A stretch of 64,000 bases of DNA. It comes from Bradyrhizobium sp. SRL28 (lineage in GTDB: Bacteria; Pseudomonadota; Alphaproteobacteria; Rhizobiales; Xanthobacteraceae). Positions 45,191 through 53,673 of this stretch are shown here, in pieces. The notes under the pieces were generated by a model, which searched no databases, was not told where the DNA came from, and was given only the letters and a program-made list of their open reading frames with translations. Positions within the stretch are counted from its first letter, which is position 1, and each line of letters begins with the position of its first letter. The stretch covers positions 62,001 to 126,000 of the forward strand of contig NZ_JAHEAG010000021.1 in the NCBI RefSeq assembly GCF_018596315.1, given 5' to 3'. The position numbers were made by a program, and so were the translations under genes.

Positions 45191-45970
45191 ATGCCACTCA
45201 AATCCGACACCGTCGAAGCCGCCTCGCGCACCCTCCTGCTGCTGGAGGAGCTCAATCGCCATCGCGTCACCTCGATCGATCGTCTGCACAAGGCGACGGG
45301 GCTGCCGAAATCGACCGTGGTACGGTTGATGAAGTCGCTATGCGCGATGGGCTATGCCGCCAACGACCGGCGGCAGGGCGGCTACGCGGTCGCCTCGCGG
45401 GTCAAATCGCTGAGCAACGGCTTTCACGGCGATCCGCTGGTGGTCGAGGCCGCACGCCCGTGGGCGCTTGCCTTCACGCGACAATATCACTGGCCTATCG
45501 CCATCGCCGTCCTCGACAGGAGTTCGGTCGTGGTCCGCTTCAGCACCATTCCCGACAGCCCGGTCTCGCCATTTCACGGCACCCTCAACACGCACCTCAG
45601 CCTGCTCGGGCGGGCGCTGGGGCGCGCCTATCTGGCCTTCTGTCCGACGAGCGAACGGTCAATGCTGCTCGACATGCTGACACGATCGCAGGAGGCGGAA
45701 GACAAACTCGCCACCGAGCGAAAGCGGGCGCTGTCTTTGCTGGCCGCGATCCGCAAGCAAGGCTTCGCCGAACGCGACCCGATGGTCGAGCCGCGCTCGT
45801 CCGGCACGATCGCAGTTCCCATCATCGTCAACCAGCGCGTGCTGGCCACCGTCGGCATGACCTACTTCACGTCGGCGCTCGACCGCGCAGACATCGTCCA
45901 GCGCTACGTGCCTCCTGTGAAAGCCCTGGCCGACAACATCGCCGCAAGCGTCTCGTCACTGCAGCAATAG
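45191..45970 (+). CDS. IclR-family transcriptional regulator
   Basis: A 259-residue regulator with an N-terminal winged HTH (TSIDRLHKATGLPKSTVVRL) and a C-terminal ligand-binding IclR domain (DRSSVVVRFSTIPDSP, SSGTIAVPII). AGGTGGA sits before ATG 45191. It is divergent from the aldolase operon (135 bp) and upstream of the TRAP genes, so it probably controls both. IclR proteins activate or repress aromatic and organic acid catabolism. Confidence 0.93.
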   Translation: MPLKSDTVEAASRTLLLLEELNRHRVTSIDRLHKATGLPKSTVVRLMKSLCAMGYAANDRRQGGYAVASRVKSLSNGFHGDPLVVEAARPWALAFTRQYHWPIAIAVLDRSSVVVRFSTIPDSPVSPFHGTLNTHLSLLGRALGRAYLAFCPTSERSMLLDMLTRSQEAEDKLATERKRALSLLAAIRKQGFAERDPMVEPRSSGTIAVPIIVNQRVLATVGMTYFTSALDRADIVQRYVPPVKALADNIAASVSSLQQ

Positions 45971-46134
45971 AGGTTACGCTTGACCGTATCCGTCGCGAGC
46001 TTGGCCTTGACGGCCCAGAGCAATTCCGAAACCCTGTCTCCTTCTTCTGGGGACTGATTTCGGTGCCCGCTTTCGCCCACGGAAAGGATCGATAGACTCT
46101 TTCCGGAAGCGGACGGTTATCGGAGGTGGCACCG

Positions 46135-46154
46135 CTATTGCTTGCAAGCAATAG
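46135..46154. promoter_or_regulatory. perfect 20-bp palindrome upstream of TRAP genes
   Basis: CTATTGCTTGCAAGCAATAG is a perfect palindrome 23 bases before the DctQ-like start (46178). It may be the operator for the nearby IclR regulator. The spacing to the start codon means it lies near the transcript leader. Confidence 0.55.
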
Positions 46155-46177
46155 GCGTGCGAGGGGAAGGACACAGT

Positions 46178-46810
46178 ATGATCCGCGTGTTTCTCGATCG
46201 AATCTACCTTTTCTCCGGCTATCTCGCCGGACTTTTCCTCATTGCGATTTTTGTCCTCATGATGCTGCTGTCGGCCGGCCGGCCGCTCGGCATCAATATT
46301 CCGGCGGGCGATGATTTCATCTCCTGGTGCATGGCGGCAACGGCGTTCCTCGGGCTCGCGCACACGTTCAAACACGGCGAGATGATCCGCGTCGGCCTTC
46401 TGATCGATCGCCTCAACGATAACGTCCGCCATTATGTCGAGATCGCAGCGCTTCTCGTGGGCGTCGGCTTCATCGGCTTTTTCGCCTGGCACGCTTCGGT
46501 CATGACGTGGCAGTCGTGGAAGTTTTCCGACATTTCGCAAGGCGTCATCGCGGTACCGCTGTGGATTCCGCAACTCGGCTACAGCGGCGGCCTCGTGATT
46601 CTTTTCATCGCTTTTGTGGATGAACTAATTCATGTCCTGCGCGGCTTCTCGCCGCGCTACGAATTGCCGAAGCCGACGAGCGCCGAGGAAATCGTAGAAC
46701 GCGCCATGCAGAGCGGGGGTCTGACATGGAGCTTCTCTCCATCGCCGCTATCCTGCTCGGATTTCTTGCGCTGCTGCTCGGTGCCGGCGTCTGGATCGGC
46801 GTCGCCTTGA
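46178..46810 (+). CDS. TRAP transporter small membrane protein (DctQ family)
   Basis: About 210 residues with four membrane segments: LFLIAIFVLMMLL, a second segment near residue 60, VEIAALLVGVGFIGFFAW, and LVILFIAFVDELI. GGGGAAGGA precedes ATG 46178. It runs 85 bases into the DctM gene, whose ATG is at 46726; the last about 28 residues are coded in a different frame from DctM and read as low-complexity Ser/Pro-rich sequence, unlike normal DctQ tails. Confidence 0.88.
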   Translation: MIRVFLDRIYLFSGYLAGLFLIAIFVLMMLLSAGRPLGINIPAGDDFISWCMAATAFLGLAHTFKHGEMIRVGLLIDRLNDNVRHYVEIAALLVGVGFIGFFAWHASVMTWQSWKFSDISQGVIAVPLWIPQLGYSGGLVILFIAFVDELIHVLRGFSPRYELPKPTSAEEIVERAMQSGGLTWSFSPSPLSCSDFLRCCSVPASGSASP

Positions 46811-48033
46811 TGGCGACGGGATGGGCCGGCATGCAGTTCGCCGGCGGCGCCATTCCGGCGGGTAGTGTGCTTGCGACAACGGTGTGGGGCAACAGCGCGT
46901 CGTGGTCGCTCGCGGCTTTGCCACTCTTCATCTGGATGGGCGAAATCCTCTTCCGCACGCGCCTATCGGAGGAAATGTTTCGCGGATTTGCGCCCTGGCT
47001 GAACTGGCTGCCGGGCCGGCTCATGCACGTCAACGTGCTTGCCTGCGGCGTATTCGGTTCGGTGTCGGGATCATCAGCCGCGACCTGCGCCACGGTTGCC
47101 AAGATCGCCCTGCCGGAATTGAAGAAGCGCGGTTATGACGAGAACTTGAGCCTCGGCTCGCTGGCCGGTGCGGGCACGCTCGGCATTCTCATCCCGCCGT
47201 CGATCACCATGGTGGTCTACGCCGTGCAGGCGAACGTCTCCATCATTCAGGTTTTCCTCGCCGGATTTCTGCCGGGCCTGTTGGTGATGACGCTCTATTC
47301 CGGCTACATCGCGATCTGGTCGCTCGCCAATCCGACGCGCACACCGCCGGCCGATCCGCCGATGAGCCTTCGCAGGCGCATTTCAGAGTCGCTCAATCTC
47401 ATTCCTTGCCTGCTGCTGATCGTTTTCGTCTTCCTGTCGCTCTTGATGGGCTGGGCGACGGCGACGGAATGCGCAGCCTGGGGCGTGTTGGGATCGCTCG
47501 CGATCGCATGGTGGCAGGGGGCGCTGACCTGGGAGTCCTTCTGGGCGAGCGTCATGGGCGCGACGCGGGTCAATTGCATGATCCTGCTGATCCTGGCGGG
47601 CGCTTCCTACATGGGCACGTCGATGGCCTATACCGGCATCCCGCTGGCGCTCGCGAACTGGGTGAACGGCCTCCAGCTCAGCCCCTACGCGCTGATCGCG
47701 GCGCTTACCGTCATGTACATCGTGCTCGGCACGGCCCTCGACGGCATCTCCATGATCGTGCTGACCACCGCCATCGTGATTCCGATGGTGAAGCAGGCCG
47801 GCTTCGATCTCATCTGGTTCGGCATTTTCCTGGTGCTGGTGGTGGAAATGGCGGAAGTCTCTCCGCCCGTCGGCTTCAATCTGTTCGTCCTGCAGACCAT
47901 GAGCGGCAAGGATTCCAACACGGTCGCCAAGGCGGCCCTGCCATTCTTCTTTTTGCTAGTTCTGGCGGTTGCCATCATCACGGTCTTTCCTGCTATCGTG
48001 ATGCTGCTGCCGCGGATAGCGTTCCCTGGCTAG
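46726..48033 (+). CDS. TRAP transporter large permease (DctM family)
   Basis: A 435-residue, 12-segment permease of the DctM type. Landmarks: GVFGSVSGSSAATCATVAKI, GILIPPSITMVVYAV, and VVEMAEVSPPVGFNLFVLQ. It forms the sodium-driven transport core with the DctQ protein and takes its substrate from the DctP receptor 14 bp downstream. Substrates of this group are usually carboxylic acids. Confidence 0.95.
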   Translation: MELLSIAAILLGFLALLLGAGVWIGVALMATGWAGMQFAGGAIPAGSVLATTVWGNSASWSLAALPLFIWMGEILFRTRLSEEMFRGFAPWLNWLPGRLMHVNVLACGVFGSVSGSSAATCATVAKIALPELKKRGYDENLSLGSLAGAGTLGILIPPSITMVVYAVQANVSIIQVFLAGFLPGLLVMTLYSGYIAIWSLANPTRTPPADPPMSLRRRISESLNLIPCLLLIVFVFLSLLMGWATATECAAWGVLGSLAIAWWQGALTWESFWASVMGATRVNCMILLILAGASYMGTSMAYTGIPLALANWVNGLQLSPYALIAALTVMYIVLGTALDGISMIVLTTAIVIPMVKQAGFDLIWFGIFLVLVVEMAEVSPPVGFNLFVLQTMSGKDSNTVAKAALPFFFLLVLAVAIITVFPAIVMLLPRIAFPG

Positions 48034-48047
48034 AGAAAGGTATTGTC

Positions 48048-49037
48048 ATGTTCAGGCTTATTAAAACGTGCGCTATGGCCGCCTGCGTGGCGGCGCTCGC
48101 CGTTCCCGCGCTTGTCGTTCCTGCGATGGCGCAGACCAAATGGAATCTTCCGGCGGCCTATCCGGCGGACAATCCGCATTCGGTGAACCTGATCGCGTTT
48201 GCCAAGGATGTCGGCGACGCCACCGGCGGCAAGCTGCAAATCACCGTGCATGCCGCCGCATCGCTCTTCAAGGCACCGGAGATCAAGCGCGCGGTCGCAA
48301 CCGGACAGGCGCAGGCGGGCGAGGTTCTGATCTCGCTGCATGAGAACGAGGATCCGATGTTCGGCATCGATGTTGTCCCGTTCTTGTCGACGAGCTATCC
48401 GGCAGCCAAGAAACTATGGCTTGCCTCGAAACCCGCGATCGAAAAGAAGCTCGCATCGCAAGGTCTGATGCTCCTCTTCGCGGTGCCGTGGGGTCCGCAG
48501 GGCATTTATGCCAAGAAAGACCTTGCCACCGTTGAGGACATGAAGGGCCTGAAGTGGCGCGCCTACAATGTCGGTACCTCGCGCATCGCCGAGCTTGTCG
48601 GCGCGCAGCCTGTCACCATCCAGGCGGCTGAACTGCCGCAGGCGCTGGCCACCGGCGTTGTGAACGCGTTCATGACCTCAGGCTCGACCGGCTACGACAG
48701 CAAGTCCTGGGAAACCATGACGCATTTCTATGATACGCAGGCCTGGATTCCGAAGAACGTCACCTTCGTGAACAAGGCGGCCTTTGACGCGCTCGACAAG
48801 CCGACCCAGGACGCGATCCTCAAAGCGGCGGCGGTCGCCGAAGAACGTGGCTGGAAGCTCGCGGAAGAAAAGGCGAAGTGGTACCTCGAACAGCTTCAGG
48901 CCAACAAGATGAAGGTGCTGCCGCCACCTCCGGCGCTGAAGTCCGGCCTTGAGAAGATCGGGGAGCAGTTGACGGCCGATTGGCTCAAGAAGGCCGGCCC
49001 CGATGGTGAAGCCGTGATCGCCGCCTATAAAAAGTAG
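48048..49037 (+). CDS. TRAP transporter substrate-binding protein (DctP family)
   Basis: A 329-residue periplasmic receptor. Signal peptide ending AMAQ before TKWNLPAAYPADNPHS. Landmarks include the conserved arginine region MKGLKWRAYNVG and VNAFMTSGSTGYDSKSWE. GAGAAAGG lies in the leader upstream. It binds the substrate for the DctQM permease above. The ligand is likely the organic acid catabolised by the flanking enzymes. Confidence 0.94.
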   Translation: MFRLIKTCAMAACVAALAVPALVVPAMAQTKWNLPAAYPADNPHSVNLIAFAKDVGDATGGKLQITVHAAASLFKAPEIKRAVATGQAQAGEVLISLHENEDPMFGIDVVPFLSTSYPAAKKLWLASKPAIEKKLASQGLMLLFAVPWGPQGIYAKKDLATVEDMKGLKWRAYNVGTSRIAELVGAQPVTIQAAELPQALATGVVNAFMTSGSTGYDSKSWETMTHFYDTQAWIPKNVTFVNKAAFDALDKPTQDAILKAAAVAEERGWKLAEEKAKWYLEQLQANKMKVLPPPPALKSGLEKIGEQLTADWLKKAGPDGEAVIAAYKK

Positions 49038-49060
49038 ACGATCGTTGTTGCGCTTCAGTG

Positions 49061-49086
49061 GCGTCCGGCGTTCGATCGCCGGACGC
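49061..49086. terminator. hairpin terminator after the TRAP operon
   Basis: A perfect 10-bp stem GCGTCCGGCG / CGCCGGACGC with a 6-base loop, 23 bases after the DctP stop. No run of T follows, so it may be a weak terminator or an mRNA 3' stabiliser. It separates the TRAP operon from the opposite-strand CobW gene. Confidence 0.6.
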
Positions 49087-49124
49087 GACAGTTTCGCAAG
49101 GGAAAGGCGATCGGCCCCCTCACC

Positions 49125-50069
49125 TCACCCGGCTTCGATGCACTCTTCCATGATCCCATTGATCTCGGCGGTCGAGAGGACCCCGATCTCGGCAATGAAT
49201 ACCATCCGTGCCCGCGGCACCCGGGCCGCCAGTGCCCCGGCCGCCGGCGCCCCACCCGGTGCCAGCGTCGCGCGCCCGCCGGCGAGCTGAAACACCATCA
49301 ACCGCCCCGGCTGCTCCACCGTCTCGAACAATCCCTTCGCCCGGGCGAGCTTCGGCGCCAGCCGACCGATCGCCTGCTGCAACCGGGGGAGCGATACCGG
49401 CCGTTCCGATGTCCAGCTGAGCGCCTCGAACCGATCAGCCGCCGGCCGTCGCGGCCCTACCTCGCGCGGCGCCGGCATGAGGTCCACGTCCGCGGGGAAC
49501 AGCAGCGCTGCGGGGACTTCGCCATGCAGAGCATCGACCACCACCGCCGCCGGACGCAGCGCCCGGACGGCCTCGCGCAGCTGTGCGCCCGCCGCCGCGT
49601 CCACCAGGTCCACCATGCTCAGCGCCACCACATCGGCCGTCCGCAGCTGTGAGCGCCGCAACGCATCGTTCAACGCCTCCAGCGTTGTCGTCGCGTCCAC
49701 CACGCACAGCACCGTTTCCAGCGGCGCCTCCCGCCAGATCAGGGGATCCATCAGGTTGCGCACGATATCCGAGGGATCGGCGACCCCGCTGGTTTCGATC
49801 ACGATGAACTCCGGCCGCGGATCACGCCGCAGCAGGGCGGCGAGCGTGCGCAGCAGATCGCCTTCCAGCGAGCAACAGATGCAGCCATTGCTCAGGCTGA
49901 CCACCCCATCGCTGGCGCCCGCGATAAGCTCCGCATCGATGTTGATGGCGCCGAAATCGTTGACCACGGCGGCGATCCGCCGCCCCTCCGCATGCGCCAG
50001 CAGGTGGTTCACGACCGTGGTCTTGCCCGCCCCGAGGAAGCCGGTCACCAGCAGGATCGGGACCGGCAC
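49125..50069 (-). CDS. CobW/COG0523 GTPase, putative metallochaperone
   Basis: A 314-residue P-loop GTPase. GFLGAGKTT (Walker A), the metal-binding NGCICCSLEGD (CxCC), ETSGVADP, and SMVDLVD (the NKxD position, reading SMVD) are present. A CobW C-terminal domain follows. COG0523 proteins deliver zinc or other metals to client enzymes. It is coupled to the amidohydrolase gene by a two-base gap, so the client may be that enzyme. The NKxD GTP-specificity motif is not canonical. Confidence 0.9.
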   Translation of the reverse strand: MPVPILLVTGFLGAGKTTVVNHLLAHAEGRRIAAVVNDFGAINIDAELIAGASDGVVSLSNGCICCSLEGDLLRTLAALLRRDPRPEFIVIETSGVADPSDIVRNLMDPLIWREAPLETVLCVVDATTTLEALNDALRRSQLRTADVVALSMVDLVDAAAGAQLREAVRALRPAAVVVDALHGEVPAALLFPADVDLMPAPREVGPRRPAADRFEALSWTSERPVSLPRLQQAIGRLAPKLARAKGLFETVEQPGRLMVFQLAGGRATLAPGGAPAAGALAARVPRARMVFIAEIGVLSTAEINGIMEECIEAG

Positions 50070-50071
50070 GA

Positions 50072-51562
50072 TCAGCCCTCAATAACAGGCCGGCGCACCG
50101 GCTGGCCGGGCCGCGCCGCCACATCCAGCACGCCATCTGATATCAGCGGCTGGCCGCTGACCACCAGATGCCGCACGCCCTCTGCCGGGCGGTTCATCGC
50201 CGAGAAAGTCGCCCGGTCGGTCAGATCATCGAAATCGAACACGACAATGTCGGCGTCCGCGCCCGGCTCCAGCCTTCCCTTGGTACGCATGGCGGGCGTG
50301 CTGCGGGAAAGGATCTCCGCCGGGATCAGGGCGCATTTGCGGACGCCTTCCAGCAGCGACACCGCCTGGCGCTCCCGCACCCACTCGCGGATGAAACGGG
50401 TGAAGCAACCCGCCGAACGCGGATGCGAGGTGGCGTCATCCGGCAGCGGCCAGGCGTCGCCGGTGTAAGCGCTGCCGTCCGACAGCGTCCAGGGCATCGC
50501 GTCGGAGGCGATCGCGCCGCCGGGATACAGCACCGAGATGTCCAGGAGGTCACGATGGTGCGGATTGTTCTCCGTATCCAGGATATGCCACAGCACCAGC
50601 GTGGAGGGCTCCTCCGCCTGCGCCGCCAGCAATTCCTTGCGGTCGCGGAAGCGCCGCCCGTCGGTCACGCGCTGCACCGAATCGTAGCCCAGCCCATTGC
50701 GCGCCTCGAACTCCGGATCGCTGAAGAAGGCCGCCGCCAGCACGGTCGAACCGGTGCCGTACGGATAGGCCTCCACCGTGATCGGCAGGCCCTGCGCCTG
50801 CGCCTTGGCCACCAGCACGGCGCAACGCTCCACATCCGTCTTGCTGGAAGAGTTGAAGTGGCAGATGTGCATGTGGGCGCCGGTGGCGCCGGCATAGCCG
50901 ATCAGGCGGATATAGGCCTCGGCGGCGCTTTCCGGGTCGATGCGGGACATGTAGGCGACGTGGGTGAAGGTCGCGACATCATGCGCCGCCGCCAGTTGGC
51001 ACACCGCGGTCAGCTCCTGGACGCCAGCGCCCGGGGCATAGGCGTTGAGAATGCCGATGCCAATGCCGCCCTCATTCAGTCCGCCTGCAAGGCGGTCAAG
51101 GATGCCGGCCACCTCCGTGTCGCTGGCCACGTTGTCGATCCAGCGGCGATCGCGCATGGCATTGCCGAACGCCTCCAGCGAGCTTTCCGCGTTGGAGCCG
51201 GTCATCGCGCCGATCCGCGCAAAGGCCCAGTTGGCGGCGGCGCCGTAATTCAGCACGCGTCCCTTGGCGGCCTGGCGCCGATACCAGGATGCGACCGGCA
51301 ATACGCCCGCCTCGAGGTCGAGCGTCGTCGTCACCCCGTCGAACGCCTGCATGCGGTCGGCCGGGAGCGACTGGCCGTGCGCGTGCAGGTCGATGAAGCC
51401 GGGCGCCACCACCAACCCGGTCGCGTCGATCACCCGTTCGGCGCTGCCGAGCCCGGTGCCGACAGCGGAAATCCGGCCATCCAGCACCGCCACATCGCCA
51501 ATGGCGTCCATCCCGCTTGCCGGATCCACCACCCGGCCGCCACTGATCACCAAGCCACCCAT
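50072..51562 (-). CDS. N-acyl-D-amino-acid deacylase / amidohydrolase-family protein
   Basis: A 496-residue amidohydrolase-3 protein. GRVVDPASGMDAIGDVAVLDG, and GFIDLHAHGQSLPADRMQAFDGVTT place it in the D-aminoacylase group, which deacylates N-acyl-D-amino acids using zinc; the HAH pair is the expected metal site. Later, MHICHFNSSSK supplies another metal ligand. ATG 51562 follows GGGAG; the upstream extension to 51631 is discarded. Codon style looks slightly different from the neighbours and it shares a strand and a tight gap with CobW. Confidence 0.88.
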   Translation of the reverse strand: MGGLVISGGRVVDPASGMDAIGDVAVLDGRISAVGTGLGSAERVIDATGLVVAPGFIDLHAHGQSLPADRMQAFDGVTTTLDLEAGVLPVASWYRRQAAKGRVLNYGAAANWAFARIGAMTGSNAESSLEAFGNAMRDRRWIDNVASDTEVAGILDRLAGGLNEGGIGIGILNAYAPGAGVQELTAVCQLAAAHDVATFTHVAYMSRIDPESAAEAYIRLIGYAGATGAHMHICHFNSSSKTDVERCAVLVAKAQAQGLPITVEAYPYGTGSTVLAAAFFSDPEFEARNGLGYDSVQRVTDGRRFRDRKELLAAQAEEPSTLVLWHILDTENNPHHRDLLDISVLYPGGAIASDAMPWTLSDGSAYTGDAWPLPDDATSHPRSAGCFTRFIREWVRERQAVSLLEGVRKCALIPAEILSRSTPAMRTKGRLEPGADADIVVFDFDDLTDRATFSAMNRPAEGVRHLVVSGQPLISDGVLDVAARPGQPVRRPVIEG

Positions 51563-51658
51563 ATCGCCACTCCCAACGCAAAAACTTCGGTCCGGCAAAG
51601 CCGGCAGCAGCCCGTAGGCCACCTCGGCCATGTCTGGGCCGTCTCGACTTCAATAGAG

Positions 51659-51720
51659 GCAGATTTTCGGACCGACTACCACCTCCGCTGACGCTGACGC
51701 AGCATGCGTATTGCTCCACA
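51659..51720. repeat. imperfect direct repeat, copy A
   Basis: A 62-bp segment matching copy B (52237-52298) at 51 of 62 positions. It lies just upstream of the D-aminoacylase gene. The copies flank about 516 bp that hold the small ORF at 52044. Confidence 0.65.
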
Positions 51721-52043
51721 CCTCTGGCATTCACCGCGAAGCTATCCCCTTCAGATCGATCGCCGATATTTGCGACATCGCCTAACGGGAAGATTCGGGA
51801 AGCGGCCCACAGCGGGAATAACTGTAACTCGGTTACCACATCGGCGAGTTCAGTGTTGCTGTGTTGGCCGCGCTACAGACTCTTCGGCAAACATCGGTAA
51901 GTGTGCCTGCGGGGTAGTTAAAGCGGCGCGGTCGGTGCGGACTCGTCGAGGGCCACGGGGATTAACCTCTACGAGTCCGCACGCTCCATTTTTTGAGCGC
52001 ACGCACGACGATTTATAAATTCTTAGAGAGCGGAGAGATTGAA
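51721..52043. other. 323-bp intergenic stretch with nothing recognised
   Basis: Between repeat copy A and the small ORF. It is lower in GC than its surroundings in places, contains a TAT-rich segment near 52010-52020 that may serve as promoter for the small ORF, and shows no coding or RNA signature I can support. Confidence 0.4.
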
Positions 52044-52235
52044 ATGCGCAAACGTCCCGCTACGGCTACTTCGGCTGATTTCAACGTCGTCAAAGCGTAT
52101 TTCGAGCTGAAGAGATTGCGAGAAGACGTTGAGTTCATCGAGAGATCATCGAGACCGCCCTCAAGCCAAGCGACGGTAGCGGGTCGCGATAGATCCAAGG
52201 GTGACGATCGCATTCAAGAAGCTTTGCGGTCTTAG
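52044..52235 (+). CDS. small hypothetical protein between the repeats
   Basis: A 63-residue frame, start ATG 52044 chosen for GGAGAG upstream. It is basic and polar with a central coiled-coil-like helix (FNVVKAYFELKRLREDVEFIE) and an Arg/Ser-rich tail. No domain is recognised. Whether it is translated is uncertain. Confidence 0.5.
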   Translation: MRKRPATATSADFNVVKAYFELKRLREDVEFIERSSRPPSSQATVAGRDRSKGDDRIQEALRS

Positions 52236-52236
52236 C

Positions 52237-52298
52237 GCAGATCTTCGGACCGACAACCACCCCCGGCGATGCCGGCACCGCATGCGTATTGCTGCACA
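52237..52298. repeat. imperfect direct repeat, copy B
   Basis: Matches copy A (51659-51720) at 51 of 62 positions. It lies 32 bases upstream of the double-hotdog thioesterase, so it may contain part of that gene's promoter. Confidence 0.65.
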
Positions 52299-52329
52299 AT
52301 TCATCCCGGCGGCATGCTAAACTGCCGGC

Positions 52330-53238
52330 ATGTCTGAAATCTCGACAGATCAGGGCCAGCCGCTGCCGTTCGACAAACTGGCGAAGGCGATCGCGGAGCG
52401 CCGGTCGCTCTATGGCCGCGCCAGCGGACTTCGCATCGATCGCGCCGAGCGCGGCGAGGCCTGGTCCAGCCTGCCCTACCAATCCATTTTCGTCGGCGAC
52501 ATGGAGTCCGGCGTCGTCCATGGCGGCGTGGTCACCGCCATGCTGGACGAAAGCTGCGGCATGGCGGTGCAGCTGGCGCTCGACGGCAACCGCGCGATCG
52601 CGACGCTTGATCTGCGCATAGATTACCAGAAGCCGGCCAAGCCGGGCCTCGACATCAAAGCGCATTCGATCTGCTACCACGTCACGCGTTCGATCGCCTT
52701 CGTGCGCTCGACCGCCTATCAGGAGACCGAGCAGGATCCTGTCGCGACCGCCGCGGCCTGCTTCATGATCGGCGCCAACCGCACGAACATGCTGCAGGAC
52801 AGGGAAGCGTATGAAGTGCCGGTCCTCGACGCGCCCGAAGACAACTCAGGTCCATTCGCCAAAAGCCCGTTCGCACGCTGCCTCGGGATCCGCATCGCCG
52901 AAGACGGCGTGCTGCACATGCCCTTCTCGCCGAAGATCATCGGCAATCCGGTGCTGCCCGCCATCCACGGCGGCATCACCGGCGCCTTCCTGGAGACCAC
53001 TGCGATTGTCGGTGTGGCGCACGAACTCGGCATTGCATCGCCGCCAAAACCAATCGGTCTGACCATCAACTATTTGCGTTCGGGACGTGCCCTCGACAGC
53101 TTCGCAAATGTCTCGATCGTCCGGCAAGGCCAGCGCATCGTCGCCTTCCAGGCGCAGGCCTGGCAGGACGATGCATCAAAGCCGATCGCGACCGCGTTCG
53201 GGCATTTCAAGTTGAGGCACGGAGCGGACAAGGATTAG
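52330..53238 (+). CDS. double-hotdog acyl-CoA thioesterase-like protein
   Basis: A 302-residue protein of two PaaI-like hotdog domains, at about residues 10-150 and 170-300. MESGVVHGGVVTAMLDES in the first and LPAIHGGITGAFLETTA in the second are paired hotdog HGG motifs. Both keep a glycine-rich nucleophile-activating region. Such proteins hydrolyse CoA esters of aromatic or acyl acids. No operon partner is evident. The exact substrate is unknown. Confidence 0.87.
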   Translation: MSEISTDQGQPLPFDKLAKAIAERRSLYGRASGLRIDRAERGEAWSSLPYQSIFVGDMESGVVHGGVVTAMLDESCGMAVQLALDGNRAIATLDLRIDYQKPAKPGLDIKAHSICYHVTRSIAFVRSTAYQETEQDPVATAAACFMIGANRTNMLQDREAYEVPVLDAPEDNSGPFAKSPFARCLGIRIAEDGVLHMPFSPKIIGNPVLPAIHGGITGAFLETTAIVGVAHELGIASPPKPIGLTINYLRSGRALDSFANVSIVRQGQRIVAFQAQAWQDDASKPIATAFGHFKLRHGADKD

Positions 53239-53316
53239 GGGAGACGCTCACCTGCCAATTCCCTGGATATCTGTCGCTGAAACTACCAGCCCTCGCTTGC
53301 ATGATGGTTGCGGCTG

Positions 53317-53673
53317 ATGCGTCGCCTTTACCTTGTTCTCGGCTTTTTCTTCGTCGCCCTCGGCTTTGTTGGGGCATTCTTGCCGGTGCTCCCGACGACA
53401 CCGTTCCTCATTCTCGCCACGGCCTGCTTCGCACGATCGTCTCCGCGGCTCGAAAACTGGCTTCTCTCCCACCCTCACTTCGGGCCGGCGCTGCGAGACT
53501 GGCGAGAGCGTGGCGCAATTCCATTCAGAGCGAAACTGCTGGCCCTCGCCGGCATCATCGCCGGGTTCCTGCTGTTCTGGATCGGAAGCGCGCCCGGCCC
53601 GATCCTGATGGCAAGCGTCGGCACATTCATGCTTGTGGGTCTGGTCTACGTCTTCACCAGACCGTCGGCTTGA
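53317..53673 (+). CDS. DUF454 (YbaN) inner-membrane protein
   Basis: A 118-residue membrane protein. The N-terminal segment LVLGFFFVALGFVGAFLPVLPTTPFLILATACFARSS (residues about 6-42) carries the DUF454 signature LPTTPF and a Cys-rich close; two more hydrophobic segments follow (LLALAGIIAGFLLFWIG, ILMASVGTFMLVGLVYV). Function of the family is unknown. ATG 53317 is preferred over an in-frame TTG at 53308. Confidence 0.9.
   Translation: MRRLYLVLGFFFVALGFVGAFLPVLPTTPFLILATACFARSSPRLENWLLSHPHFGPALRDWRERGAIPFRAKLLALAGIIAGFLLFWIGSAPGPILMASVGTFMLVGLVYVFTRPSA

Noticed and set aside
46142..46177. An upstream extension of the DctQ frame
   Set aside because: It covers the palindrome half and lacks a good ribosome-binding site; ATG 46178 is better placed.
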